From the NCBI RefSeq assembly GCF_026341515.1, contig NZ_JAPEOK010000001.1, positions 9,114,001-9,178,000 of the forward strand: a stretch of DNA of 64,000 nt, written 5' to 3'. The DNA comes from Streptomyces sp. NBC_00878. Its GTDB lineage: Bacteria; Actinomycetota; Actinomycetes; Streptomycetales; Streptomycetaceae. A model generated the notes under the pieces. The model made no database searches, was not told the DNA's origin, and was given only the letters and a program-made list of their open reading frames with translations. The translations under genes and the position numbers were made by a program. Positions within the stretch are counted from its first letter, which is position 1. Every line of letters begins with the position of its first letter. Below are positions 9,264 to 17,674 of this stretch, piece by piece.

Positions 9264-9345
9264 GGCTGCGGGTTCGTTGTGGCTGGTCGCGCCCACGCGG
9301 CGGAGCCGCACAACGTCACAGCCCCGCGCCCCTTTGGGGCGCCCC
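9264..9345 (-). repeat. Dispersed Streptomyces intergenic repeat with terminator hairpin
   Basis: Read on the minus strand this begins near GGGGCGCGGGGCTGTGACG and ends ...GGGCGCGACCAGCCAC. A shortened relative occurs at 50907-50940 on the plus strand, sharing both ends but lacking the middle. It contains a 7-bp stem GCGCCCC-TTT-GGGGCGC at 9326-9342 that lies between the convergent lrp and gntR stops and probably terminates both. I recognise this as a repeat common between Streptomyces genes, from memory. Confidence 0.65.
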
Positions 9346-9356
9346 CGTGCCGTTGG

Positions 9357-10106
9357 TCAGAAGTCCGACTGGCCTGGCTGTCTTGCCAGTGCGTTGTTCG
9401 CTATGGAGTTGTGGACGCTGAAGGTGATCGCGTCCGAGCGGTAGCGGTCGTCCGACCATTCCACCGGGCGGCCTTCGCGGGTCGTGGTGATGCGGCGGAC
9501 CCGCAGGAGGGGGCTGGTGCGGCGGATGTCGAGGAGTTCGGCGTCCTGGGCGCCGGCCGCCACCGCGTCGATGACGTGCTCGCCGTAGGCGAAGACAAGG
9601 CCCGTGTCCTCGTACAGCCGCTGGGTGACCGAGGGGCAGTCCGGTTCGACCGCCTCGACGGCGGGGGAGATCCAGGCCGCGTAGACCGTGCGCTCCAGGA
9701 GGACCGGTTCGCCGTCCAGGCCGCGTACCCGCAGGACGTGCAACACCGGGGTGCCCGTGGGCAGTTGGAGGCGTACGGAGTCCTCGGGGGCGGCCGGGCG
9801 GTACTGCGACGACACCACGTGGCCCGTCGCCTCGCGGCCCATCGCGCGGGCCCACTGGGCGAAGCTGCGCAGTTCCTCGAAGGTCTGGCTGCGGCGGCTG
9901 GCGAGAACCACGCGGCGCGCGCCCTGCCGGGAACCGATGAGGCCCTCCGACGTCAGGGTGGCCACGGCCTGGCGGACGGTGCCGCGGGAGACGCCGTAGC
10001 GGGCCGCGAGGTCGGTCTCGGCGGGCAGTCGACTGCCCACCGTGTACTCCTCGCGGTCGATCGCCCGTCTGAGCTCCTCGGCGATCTCCTCGTGTCGTGC
10101 CGCCAT
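9357..10106 (-). CDS. GntR-family (HutC/UTRA) transcriptional regulator
   Basis: 249 residues. N-terminal winged HTH (AARHEEIAEELRRAI ... LPAETDLAARYGVSRGTVRQAVATL, about 3-70) and a C-terminal UTRA effector domain (VLHVLRVRGLDGEPVLLERTVYAAW... WSDDRYRSD). UTRA regulators sense small metabolites such as phosphonates, sugars or amino acids. It is transcribed away from the ABC importer genes, and a good GntR-type operator lies between them (10256-10273). It is therefore inferred to repress the importer and possibly itself. Confidence 0.88.
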   Translation of the reverse strand: MAARHEEIAEELRRAIDREEYTVGSRLPAETDLAARYGVSRGTVRQAVATLTSEGLIGSRQGARRVVLASRRSQTFEELRSFAQWARAMGREATGHVVSSQYRPAAPEDSVRLQLPTGTPVLHVLRVRGLDGEPVLLERTVYAAWISPAVEAVEPDCPSVTQRLYEDTGLVFAYGEHVIDAVAAGAQDAELLDIRRTSPLLRVRRITTTREGRPVEWSDDRYRSDAITFSVHNSIANNALARQPGQSDF

Positions 10107-10255
10107 GCTCCCCCTCTGTGCGCAGGTGTGCCCCCTTGATCAGCCTAGACGAGGATCGCTGGTGACACGTGCGCCCGGCGAGTGGCAGGGAAATCAAGGG
10201 TCACGGTTTCGACAATGTTTACCAACTGGTCATCAATGCCGGGCCTACTGAGGCC

Positions 10256-10273
10256 AACTTGTTCAGACAAGTT
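10256..10273. promoter_or_regulatory. Inverted repeat AACTTGT-TCAG-ACAAGTT, likely GntR operator
   Basis: Two perfect 7-bp arms around a 4-bp centre, with the GT-N4-AC core typical of GntR-family operators. It sits 54 bp before the start of the binding-protein gene and 150 bp before the divergent gntR gene. This makes it the best candidate site for the adjacent regulator. Confidence 0.7.
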
Positions 10274-10327
10274 CTGCCGACAAGCCCTGAGTCTCGTGTG
10301 ACCCCTGCGCGCCCCCTGGAGAAGAAC

Positions 10328-11473
10328 GTGACCGTGTCCCTGCCCAGAACAGCCGTCTTTGTCGGCGCCGCCGCACTCGCCCTGAGTGCCTGCGGCGCGG
10401 CCCCCGACGACACGACCACCACCACCGACGGCAAGAGCGCCGCCACCGCGACCTCCGCGGAGGCCTTCGGCGGCATGGACGCCCTGGTCAAGGCAGCCAA
10501 GAAGGAGGGCACGCTGCAGGCGATCGCGCTGCCCCGCGACTGGGCCAACTACGGCGCGCTGATCGACGGCTTCCAGAAGAAGTACGGCATCAAGATCGAG
10601 GTCGAGAACCCCGACGGCAGCAGCCAGGACGAGATCAACGCCGTGACGTCGCGGAAGGGCCAGGACCGGGCGCCCGACGTCCTCGACCTGGGCAGCTCCT
10701 TCGCGCTCAGCGCCGCCCAGCAGGGACTCCTCGCGCCCTACAAGGTCGCGGGCTTCGCCGACATACCCGAGGGGCAGAAGGACGCGAAGGGCCGCTGGTT
10801 CAACGACTACGGCGGCTACATCTCGATCGGCTGTGACGCCAAGCGTGTGAAGACCTGCCCGACCACCTTCGCGGAGCTGCTGAAACCGCAGTACAAGGGT
10901 CAGGTCGCCCTCAACGGCAACCCCACCAAGTCCGGTTCGGCCTTCGGCGGTGTCTGGGCGGCCTCCCTCGCGAGCGGCGGCTCCTTCGACGACATCCAGC
11001 CCGGCCTCGACTTCTTCGCCAAGCTGAAGAAGAACGGCAACTACACGCCCGTCGAGTCGACTCCCGCCACGGTCGAGAAGGGCGAGACGCCGATCAGTAT
11101 CGACTGGGACTACCTCAACGCCGGTTACGCCGAGGAGTTCAAGAAGAAGGGTCTTGACTGGAAGGTCTCGGTCCCGTCCGACGGCAAGTTCTCCCAGTAC
11201 TACTCGCAGGCCATCAACAAGGACGCCCCGCATCCGGCCGCCGCCCGCCTCTGGCAGGAGTACCTCTACAGCGCCGAGGGCCAGAACCTCTGGCTCAAGG
11301 GATACGCCCGCCCGGCCCTGATGACCGCCATGGAGAAGGCCGGCACGCTCGACAAGACCGCCGCCGGCAAGCTCCCCGAGGTCTCCGGTACGCCCTCCTT
11401 CCCGACCGAGGCCCAGCAGAGCAAGGCCAAGACCGTGCTCGGCCAGGGCTGGGGCAAGGCCGTCTCCGGATGA
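10328..11473 (+). CDS. ABC importer substrate-binding lipoprotein
   Basis: 381-residue extracellular solute-binding protein (family 1 type, close to iron/thiamine/2-aminoethylphosphonate binding proteins). The N terminus is a lipoprotein signal: hydrophobic core then the lipobox LSAC about 18 residues in. A Thr/Ser/Ala-rich spacer precedes the mature domain (GGMDALVKAAKKEGTLQAIALPRDWANYG...). The GTG at 10328 is chosen because GGAG lies 6 nt upstream; an earlier in-frame start at 10169 would precede the operator. First gene of a four-gene transporter operon with overlapping starts and stops. Substrate not determinable; a phosphonate or phosphate ester is a guess from the downstream HAD/EEP protein. 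Confidence 0.85.
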   Translation: MTVSLPRTAVFVGAAALALSACGAAPDDTTTTTDGKSAATATSAEAFGGMDALVKAAKKEGTLQAIALPRDWANYGALIDGFQKKYGIKIEVENPDGSSQDEINAVTSRKGQDRAPDVLDLGSSFALSAAQQGLLAPYKVAGFADIPEGQKDAKGRWFNDYGGYISIGCDAKRVKTCPTTFAELLKPQYKGQVALNGNPTKSGSAFGGVWAASLASGGSFDDIQPGLDFFAKLKKNGNYTPVESTPATVEKGETPISIDWDYLNAGYAEEFKKKGLDWKVSVPSDGKFSQYYSQAINKDAPHPAAARLWQEYLYSAEGQNLWLKGYARPALMTAMEKAGTLDKTAAGKLPEVSGTPSFPTEAQQSKAKTVLGQGWGKAVSG

Positions 11474-12369
11474 CCGCGACCCTCACACGTGTGGACGTGG
11501 CGCCCGCCGCTTCTCAGAAGCGGCGGCGCCACGCGCCCGGCTGGCTCGCCGTCGTCCCGCTGCTCGCCTTCGTGGTGCTCGCCTTCGGGATCCCCGCCGT
11601 CGCCATGCTGAACGGCGCCTTCACCGTCAAAGACCCTGCCACCGGGGCGACTTCGTACACCACGGCGAACCTGACCGCCTCGCTGAAGGGCGCGTACCTC
11701 ACCGCCCTGCTCGGCAGCGTCAAGCTGTCCGCCGTCTCGGCGGTCGTCGCCACCGTGCTCGGACTCCTGCTCGCCCAGGCCGTGGTGACCTCCCGCTTCC
11801 GCGCCCTGCGCGAGGCCGTGCTCACCGCGTCCGGCGTCCTCGCCAACTTCGGCGGCGTCCCGCTGGCCTTCGCCTTCGTCGCCACCCTCGGCAACTCCGG
11901 TGTCCTGACCCGTTACTTGGGCCTCACGGACAAGGGCTGGAACCTCTACAGCTTCTGGGGACTGGTGATCGTCTACCTCTACTTCCTCATTCCGCTGATG
12001 GTCCTCACCATCACGCCCGCCCTCGACGGACTGCGTGTCCAGTGGCGCGAGGCCGCGCGGAACAACGGCGCCACCGCGGTCCAGTACTGGCGGCACATCG
12101 CCCTGCCCGTCCTCGCACCCTCGCTGCTCGGCGGGTTCGTGCTGCTCTTCGGCAGCTCCTTCGCCGCGTACGCCACCGCCGCGGCCATGGTGGGCAGTTC
12201 GGTCCCGCTGGTCACCCTGCAGATCGCCGACGCCATCTCCGGCAACGTCCTGGTCGGCCAGGAGAACGTGGCGCTCGCCCTCAGCCTCGACATGGTCCTC
12301 GTCGCGGGCCTGGTGATGGCCGTGTACCTGCCCCTGCAACGACGGAGCGCGCGATGGCTCGAAGCATGA
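11470..12369 (+). CDS. ABC transporter permease, first subunit
   Basis: 299-residue inner-membrane permease with six predicted hydrophobic segments and the cytoplasmic EAA loop (WREAARNNGATAVQYWRHIALPVLAPSL, around residues 195-222) that docks with the ATPase. The ATG overlaps the TGA of the binding-protein gene, indicating translational coupling. Related to the PotB/ThiP-like permeases of family 1 importers. Confidence 0.87.
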   Translation: MTATLTRVDVAPAASQKRRRHAPGWLAVVPLLAFVVLAFGIPAVAMLNGAFTVKDPATGATSYTTANLTASLKGAYLTALLGSVKLSAVSAVVATVLGLLLAQAVVTSRFRALREAVLTASGVLANFGGVPLAFAFVATLGNSGVLTRYLGLTDKGWNLYSFWGLVIVYLYFLIPLMVLTITPALDGLRVQWREAARNNGATAVQYWRHIALPVLAPSLLGGFVLLFGSSFAAYATAAAMVGSSVPLVTLQIADAISGNVLVGQENVALALSLDMVLVAGLVMAVYLPLQRRSARWLEA

Positions 12370-13229
12370 CCTCACCCGCGCCGGGCCCGAAGGCGCCGGC
12401 TCGGAGCCTCAACAAGCCCGCACGTGTACGTACGTGGCGCGGGGTCGTCCTCGCCGGCGCCGCGCTCTACTTCCTGGTGCCGCTGGCCGCGTCCGTGATC
12501 TTCACGGTCGACGTGCCGGGACAGGGCGTCACCTTCGACGCCTACACCCAGATCTTCAGTACCGAAGGGTTCGTCTCCAGCCTGCTGCTCTCGCTGGAGC
12601 TGGCCGCCGCCACCATCGCGATCGTGCTGCTGCTGATGGTGCCCGCCATGGTCGCGCTGCGGCTCAGCGCGCCGAAGCTGCGGCCCGTCGTCGAGATCGT
12701 GTGCTCGCTGCCGCTCGTCGTCCCGCCGATCGCGTTCGTCGCCGGGCTCGGCACAGTCCTGAAATGGGGGCCCGAACACCTTTCCCGCACCCCGCTGTTC
12801 CAGACGTTCGTGGCGATCCAGAACCCCGACTTCCCGTTCGTGCTCGTCCTCGCGTACGTCGTGATGGCGCTGCCGTTCGTGTACCGGGCCTTGGACGCCG
12901 GGTTGCGCGCGATGGACGTACGCACCCTGGTCGAGGCGGCTCGCAGCTGTGGCGCGGGCTGGCCGCAGGCCCTCGTACAGGCTGTGCTGCCGAATCTGCG
13001 CGGGGCGCTGCTCAACGCGTCGTTCCTCACGCTGGCCCTGGTGCTCGGCGAGTTCACCGTCGCCCAGCTGCTCGGCTTCCAGCCGTTCGCCGTGTGGATC
13101 GTCAACGTCAGTGGCTCGCAGGCCCAGTTGTCCGTCGCCGTGTCCGTGCTCAGCCTGCTCGTCACCTGGGCACTCCTTCTCGCGCTCGCCGGATTCGGTG
13201 GGCGCTCCCGTACCGCTTCCCGGGGATGA
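12354..13229 (+). CDS. ABC transporter permease, second subunit
   Basis: About 291 residues with six hydrophobic segments and an EAA loop (LVEAARSCGAGWPQALVQAVLPNLRGAL, around 185-212). It pairs with the preceding permease as a heterodimer. ATG 12354 is chosen because GGAG lies 6 nt upstream; ATG 12366, which overlaps the previous stop as ATGA, is an alternative. Three bases separate its stop from the ATPase start. Confidence 0.86.
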   Translation: MARSMTSPAPGPKAPARSLNKPARVRTWRGVVLAGAALYFLVPLAASVIFTVDVPGQGVTFDAYTQIFSTEGFVSSLLLSLELAAATIAIVLLLMVPAMVALRLSAPKLRPVVEIVCSLPLVVPPIAFVAGLGTVLKWGPEHLSRTPLFQTFVAIQNPDFPFVLVLAYVVMALPFVYRALDAGLRAMDVRTLVEAARSCGAGWPQALVQAVLPNLRGALLNASFLTLALVLGEFTVAQLLGFQPFAVWIVNVSGSQAQLSVAVSVLSLLVTWALLLALAGFGGRSRTASRG

Positions 13230-13232
13230 ACC

Positions 13233-14303
13233 ATGACCGCAACCACGCTTGAGAAGGCGGCCACGGTGGCCGCGACCGTCGAATTCAAGGGCCTGCGCCG
13301 GGAGTTCGGCTCGTCCGTCGCGCTCGACGGGCTCGACCTGACCGCGCGGCCCGGCGAACTCCTCGCCCTGCTCGGCCCGTCCGGCTGCGGCAAGACCACG
13401 GCCCTGCGGATGCTCGCCGGGTTCGAACACCCCGACTCCGGTGAGGTGTTGGTCGACGGCGAGGACGTCACACGCGTCCCGGCACACCGGCGCGACGCCG
13501 GGATGGTCTTCCAGTCGTACAGCCTCTTCCCGCATCTCAGCGCGGTCGACAACGTGGCCTTCGGGCTGCGGATGCGCAAGGTGCGTACGGCCGAACGGCG
13601 GGCCCGCGCGGCCGAGTTGCTGGATCTCGTCGGGCTCGGCGACAAGGGCGCGAACTTCCCCCACCAGCTCTCCGGCGGCCAGCAGCAGCGCGTGGCACTG
13701 GCCCGCGCGCTCGCGCTGCGGCCCCGCGTCCTGCTGCTCGACGAGCCTCTGTCGGCGCTCGACGCCAAGGTGCGGCTCACGCTGCGCGACGAGATCCGCC
13801 GGCTTCAGCAGGAACTCGGCATCACCACCCTGTTCGTGACGCACGATCAGGAGGAGGCCCTGTCGATGGCGGACCGGGTCGCCGTGATGCGGGCCGGACG
13901 GCTCGAACAGTGCGCGGCTCCGGCGGAGTTGTACGGCCGGCCCGCGACCGCGTTCGTCGCCGAGTTCGTCGGCACCATGAGTCGCCTTCCGGGGCGGGTG
14001 GCCGACGGGATCGTCGAGGTGCTCGGGCAGCGGCTGCCGGTCGACGGCGAGGCGCCCGCCTCGCCGGAGGTGGACGTGCTCGTGCGGCCCGAGGTGGTGC
14101 GGGTGACGGCCGAGGACGCCGGCGACGCCCGGGTCGTCTCCTCCGCCTTCCTCGGCGCGGCCACCCGCGTCACCGTCCGGCTCCCCGACGGCACCGAGGT
14201 GAAGGCCGACCTGCCGACCCACGAGGCCGCCGCACTGGGCGCGGGCACCGCCGTGACCGTGAGCCTGCCGGAGCGCCCTGTCCTGGTCGCCGACCGCCTG
14301 TGA
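13233..14303 (+). CDS. ABC transporter ATP-binding protein
   Basis: 356-residue nucleotide-binding subunit energising the two permeases. Walker A GPSGCGKTT (48-56), Q-loop in VFQSYSLFPHL, signature LSGGQQQRVALARAL, Walker B LLLDEPLSALD and the switch HDQEEAL are all intact. The C-terminal hundred residues form a TOBE-like regulatory domain (DVLVRPEVVRVTAED). It belongs to the family 1 (PotA/FbpC-like) importers. The stop is followed within 12 bp by the HAD-EEP fusion gene, so all five genes probably form one transcript. Confidence 0.92.
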   Translation: MTATTLEKAATVAATVEFKGLRREFGSSVALDGLDLTARPGELLALLGPSGCGKTTALRMLAGFEHPDSGEVLVDGEDVTRVPAHRRDAGMVFQSYSLFPHLSAVDNVAFGLRMRKVRTAERRARAAELLDLVGLGDKGANFPHQLSGGQQQRVALARALALRPRVLLLDEPLSALDAKVRLTLRDEIRRLQQELGITTLFVTHDQEEALSMADRVAVMRAGRLEQCAAPAELYGRPATAFVAEFVGTMSRLPGRVADGIVEVLGQRLPVDGEAPASPEVDVLVRPEVVRVTAEDAGDARVVSSAFLGAATRVTVRLPDGTEVKADLPTHEAAALGAGTAVTVSLPERPVLVADRL

Positions 14304-14314
14304 GAGAGAGCTGC

Positions 14315-15979
14315 GTGACCCCCCACACTCCCCGTCCCCTGCCTTCCCCTCACTCCGCCCGCACTTCCCAACAGCCGCTCCAGGCCGTCCTGTTCGACAT
14401 GGACGGGACCCTCGTGGACACCGAGCGGCTGTGGTGGGAGGCGGTCGAGCACGTCGCGGTGGGGCTCGGCCGGCCGCTCGCGAAGGCCGACGAGGAGGAT
14501 GTGCTCGGGCGGCCCGTCGAGCACACCGCCGAGGTGCTGAGCCGGGCCACGGGCGCCCCGTTCGCCGAGGTCGCCGCGGACCTGCACCGGGAGTTCGCCG
14601 TCCGGGTGCGCTCCGGTGTCGTGGCCAGGCCCGGCGCGCTCCGGCTCCTCGACGCCCTGGCCGCGGACGGCGTGCCCACCGCCCTGGTGACCGCCTCGCC
14701 GCGCGCCATCGCGGACCTCGTCGTCGAGTCGCTGGGCACCGGACGCTTCGCGGTCACCATCACTGCCGACGACACCCCGCGCACCAAGCCCGCCCCCGAC
14801 CCGTATCTCGCCGCCTGCCGCGCCTTGGGCGTCGAACCCACCGCCTGTGTGGCCGTCGAGGACACCCGGACCGGGGTCTCCTCGGCGGAGGCGGCGGGCT
14901 GCGCGGTGCTCGCGGTGCCGTCGCTCGCGCCGATCGCCGCAGCTCCCGGGCGCACGGTGCTGGCTAGCCTGGAGGACGTGACCACGGCACGACTCCGCGA
15001 CATGATCACGGCCCGTGAGCCGCTTGAGCAGGGCGGGCCACGTGAGCAGGGCGGGCCACGTGAGCAGGCTGAGCCGCACGAGCAGGGTGAGCCGCATGCG
15101 GCGCATGAGCTGTATGCGGCGCGCGAGCTGCGTGAGCCCCGTGAACTTCGCGTGATGAGCTGGAACCTCTGGTACGGCGGCACAAAGGTCAGCGATCACC
15201 GCGAGAAGCAGCTCAAGATCATCCTGGAGAACGGCGTCGACGTGGTCGGCCTCCAGGAGACGTTCGGCACTGCCGCCCGGGAACTCGCCGACGCACTGGG
15301 CTGGGAGTACCACCAGGCGGGCGAGAACCTCGGCGTCATCAGCCGGTATCCGATCACCGGCCGGCTGGGCGCCGCGGACCCCGGTTTCTACGGGGCGACC
15401 GGCGTACGGATCCGGGTGGGCGGACGCCAGGACGTCGTGCTGTGGAGCGCCCACCTCGACTGCGCGCCGTACGGACCGTACGAGGCCTCCTTCGACGGGC
15501 TCGCCGCGCCCGGCCTGACGGCCCACGAGTCGGGGCGGCTGGGGCAGGTACGGGAGATCCTGACCGCGATGGCCCCGGACCTCGCCGCCCGCGACACCAC
15601 TCCGGTCCTCCTGGTCGGCGACTTCAACGCCCCCTCCCACCTGGACCGCGCGGACGCCGAGTGGCCCGTGACCAGGGCCGCGGAGGAGGCGGGCCTGCGC
15701 GACTCCTACCGCGAGGCACACCCCGACCCGGTCCGGAGCCCCGGCCACACCTGGTCACCGGTCCACCCGGAGCACGAGGACGGCAGCGGGCGCCCGGAGC
15801 CGCAGGACCGGATCGACTACGTGCTGTACGCGGGCGCCGGGCTCCGGGTGCTCAACTCCCGGACCCTCGTCACCGGCACTCCGCGCCCCTGGCCCGACGT
15901 CGAGGACAACGCCTGGCCCTCGGACCACGCGGCGGTGATCACGACATTCTCACTGGGCGGGGCGGCTGGTCCCGCCTAG
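14315..15979 (+). CDS. HAD hydrolase fused to an endonuclease/exonuclease/phosphatase domain
   Basis: A single 554-residue open frame with two enzyme domains. Residues about 22-225 are a HAD subfamily IA phosphatase: DMDGTLVDT (D28, D30), a Thr/Ser motif VTASPRA, and VEDTRTGVSSAEAAGC. Residues about 278-550 are an EEP (DNase I-like) phosphohydrolase: SWNLWYGG, GLQETFG (Glu), GDFNAPSH (Asp/Asn) and WPSDHAAV (Asp-His). A low-complexity linker of EQGGPREQ-type repeats (about 233-275) joins them. The start at GTG 14315 follows GAGAGAG. Last gene of the ABC operon, so the pair could hydrolyse an imported phosphodiester in two steps (inferred). Confidence 0.85.
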   Translation: MTPHTPRPLPSPHSARTSQQPLQAVLFDMDGTLVDTERLWWEAVEHVAVGLGRPLAKADEEDVLGRPVEHTAEVLSRATGAPFAEVAADLHREFAVRVRSGVVARPGALRLLDALAADGVPTALVTASPRAIADLVVESLGTGRFAVTITADDTPRTKPAPDPYLAACRALGVEPTACVAVEDTRTGVSSAEAAGCAVLAVPSLAPIAAAPGRTVLASLEDVTTARLRDMITAREPLEQGGPREQGGPREQAEPHEQGEPHAAHELYAARELREPRELRVMSWNLWYGGTKVSDHREKQLKIILENGVDVVGLQETFGTAARELADALGWEYHQAGENLGVISRYPITGRLGAADPGFYGATGVRIRVGGRQDVVLWSAHLDCAPYGPYEASFDGLAAPGLTAHESGRLGQVREILTAMAPDLAARDTTPVLLVGDFNAPSHLDRADAEWPVTRAAEEAGLRDSYREAHPDPVRSPGHTWSPVHPEHEDGSGRPEPQDRIDYVLYAGAGLRVLNSRTLVTGTPRPWPDVEDNAWPSDHAAVITTFSLGGAAGPA

Positions 15980-16102
15980 GCTGGGCGTCATGACCTGGCG
16001 ACATTGATCTACCAGCCGTGCCTCCCGAGGGGCCCGAGGACCGCCTCGGACGCCGTATCTCCGGCGTCCGAACTGTCCCTGCGGTCCCTGCGGGAAGGCC
16101 TC

Positions 16103-17473
16103 ATGACTCTCTCACCTGCGCGTGCGCCCGGCTCCGGTCCCGGCTCAGACCCTGCCGTCCGTCGGTTGACGGCCACGCTGTACGGCTACGCGTTCCTCGA
16201 CGACTTCGTCCTGCTCTACCCGGTGTACGCCCTGCTGTTCAGCGACACCGGGCTCACGATCTGGCAGATCTCCTCGCTGTTCGGCCTGTGGTCGCTGACC
16301 GGTGTCCTGCTGGAGATCCCGTCCGGCGTCTGGGCCGACGCCGTTTCGCGGCGTGTGCTGCTGTGGTTCGGCCCGCTGCTCACGGCCGCCGGATTCGCCC
16401 TGTGGGTGCTTGCCCCGTCGTACTGGGCCTTCGCCCTCGGCTTCGTCCTCTGGGGCGCCCATGGAGCGCTCGGCTCCGGCGCGCTGGAGGCCCTGGTGTA
16501 CGAGGAGCTCGACCGGCTCGGCGCGGCCGACCGGTACGGGGCCGTCATGGGCCGGGCCCGCGCGGCCGGGCTCGTGGCCGTGATGGCGGCGATGGCGCTG
16601 GCCGGGCCGGTGTTCGCGTTCGGCGGCTATCCGGCCGTCGGGTTCGCCAGTGTGCTGGCCTGCCTGCTGACGGCGGCGGCCGCGACCCGGTTTCCGGAGC
16701 ACCGGGAATCGGCGGGCGTGGCGAAAGGTGGCGGGTTCAACCGCCACTCCGGCCACGATCCCGGAGACGGACCCCGCGACGGCCTCGGCGGTGGATCCGG
16801 CGACGGCTTCGGCGACGGAGTCCGCCACGAGCGCGGCCGCGTGACCGGTGGCGGCCTCGGCGGTGGATCCGGCCGTGGCTGGACCCGGATGCTTCGGGTC
16901 GGGTTCGCCGAGGTCCGTGATGACCGGTCCGTTCGCGGGGCCCTGCTGCTCGTTCCGGCCGTAAGCGCCGTGTGGGGCGCCCTCGACGAGTACACACCGC
17001 TGCTCGTCCGCGACGCGGGTGTCGCGGAAACTGCCGTACCGCACTGGCTGTTGCTGATCTGGGCGGGGGCGACGGTCGGCGGGTTGCTTGCCGGTGCGGG
17101 ACAGCGGCTGGGCTCGGGCGGGTTCGCCGGGCTGCTCGCGGTCTCCGCACTGGCACTGGCCGCTGGTGCGTGGGCGAAGACTCCGGCCGGCATCTGGCTG
17201 GTGGCGGTCGCCTTCTGCGGATTCCAGCTGGCGACCGTGCTGGCCGACGCCCGGCTTCAGGACCGTATCGCCGGAACCGGCCGGGCCACCCTGACCTCGG
17301 TGGCCGGCGTGGGCACCGAACTGACCACCGTCGCCGTGTTCGTCGCCTACTCGGTGGCCGCGACATCGACCACGCACGGTGCCGCGTTCGCGCTGTTCTC
17401 GGTGCCCTACCTCGTGACGGCGGTGTTGCTGGCGGCCGCCGGGAAGGGGGCCGCCCGCCGGACGGGCCCCTAG
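16103..17473 (+). CDS. MFS transporter with glycine-rich central loop
   Basis: 456-residue major facilitator protein, two blocks of six hydrophobic segments. The first block carries the loop GVWADAVSRRVLL typical of drug-efflux relatives. The cytoplasmic loop between the halves (about residues 212-255) is enlarged by a Gly/Asp-rich stretch encoded by duplicated DNA (two 21-bp copies at about 16783 and 16854). ATG 16103 is chosen because GGGAAGG precedes it closely; the longer frame from 16004 adds a non-membrane leader. Its TAG stop is the first three bases of the repeat element 17471-17674. Substrate unknown. Confidence 0.83.
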   Translation: MTLSPARAPGSGPGSDPAVRRLTATLYGYAFLDDFVLLYPVYALLFSDTGLTIWQISSLFGLWSLTGVLLEIPSGVWADAVSRRVLLWFGPLLTAAGFALWVLAPSYWAFALGFVLWGAHGALGSGALEALVYEELDRLGAADRYGAVMGRARAAGLVAVMAAMALAGPVFAFGGYPAVGFASVLACLLTAAAATRFPEHRESAGVAKGGGFNRHSGHDPGDGPRDGLGGGSGDGFGDGVRHERGRVTGGGLGGGSGRGWTRMLRVGFAEVRDDRSVRGALLLVPAVSAVWGALDEYTPLLVRDAGVAETAVPHWLLLIWAGATVGGLLAGAGQRLGSGGFAGLLAVSALALAAGAWAKTPAGIWLVAVAFCGFQLATVLADARLQDRIAGTGRATLTSVAGVGTELTTVAVFVAYSVAATSTTHGAAFALFSVPYLVTAVLLAAAGKGAARRTGP

Positions 17474-17674
17474 GTCGTGTCCGCAAAGTCCCTCCTGCCC
17501 GGCGACGCCTGGCACGTACTCTCGCCGCACCGGGCGAAGCCCCACGTACAACCAGTACGAGGGACTCCGCCCGGCACTCCCCCAGCCTCCGGCCGGGGGG
17601 ACCCCCAGAGCACGCACCAGACGCCGCCGGGCCCGCCCTCCGGGCGGACGACGGGACTTTGCGGACACGACCTA
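17471..17674. mobile_element. 204-bp MITE-like element with perfect 22-bp terminal inverted repeats
   Basis: TAGGTCGTGTCCGCAAAGTC at 17471 is repeated in exact reverse complement at the right end (17653-17674); 22 bp match perfectly. The outermost TA on each side can be read as a duplicated target (CTAG context both sides), as made by IS630-like and some IS5-family transposases. No transposase frame is inside, so it is non-autonomous. The inside includes a palindromic CCCCCAGCCTCCGG / GGGGGGACCCCC segment. The stop codons of both flanking genes fall in the terminal repeats. Confidence 0.85.

Noticed and set aside
17471..17674. Remnant of a full insertion sequence
   Set aside because: Only 204 bp with intact ends and no transposase codons recognisable; better described as a non-autonomous element.
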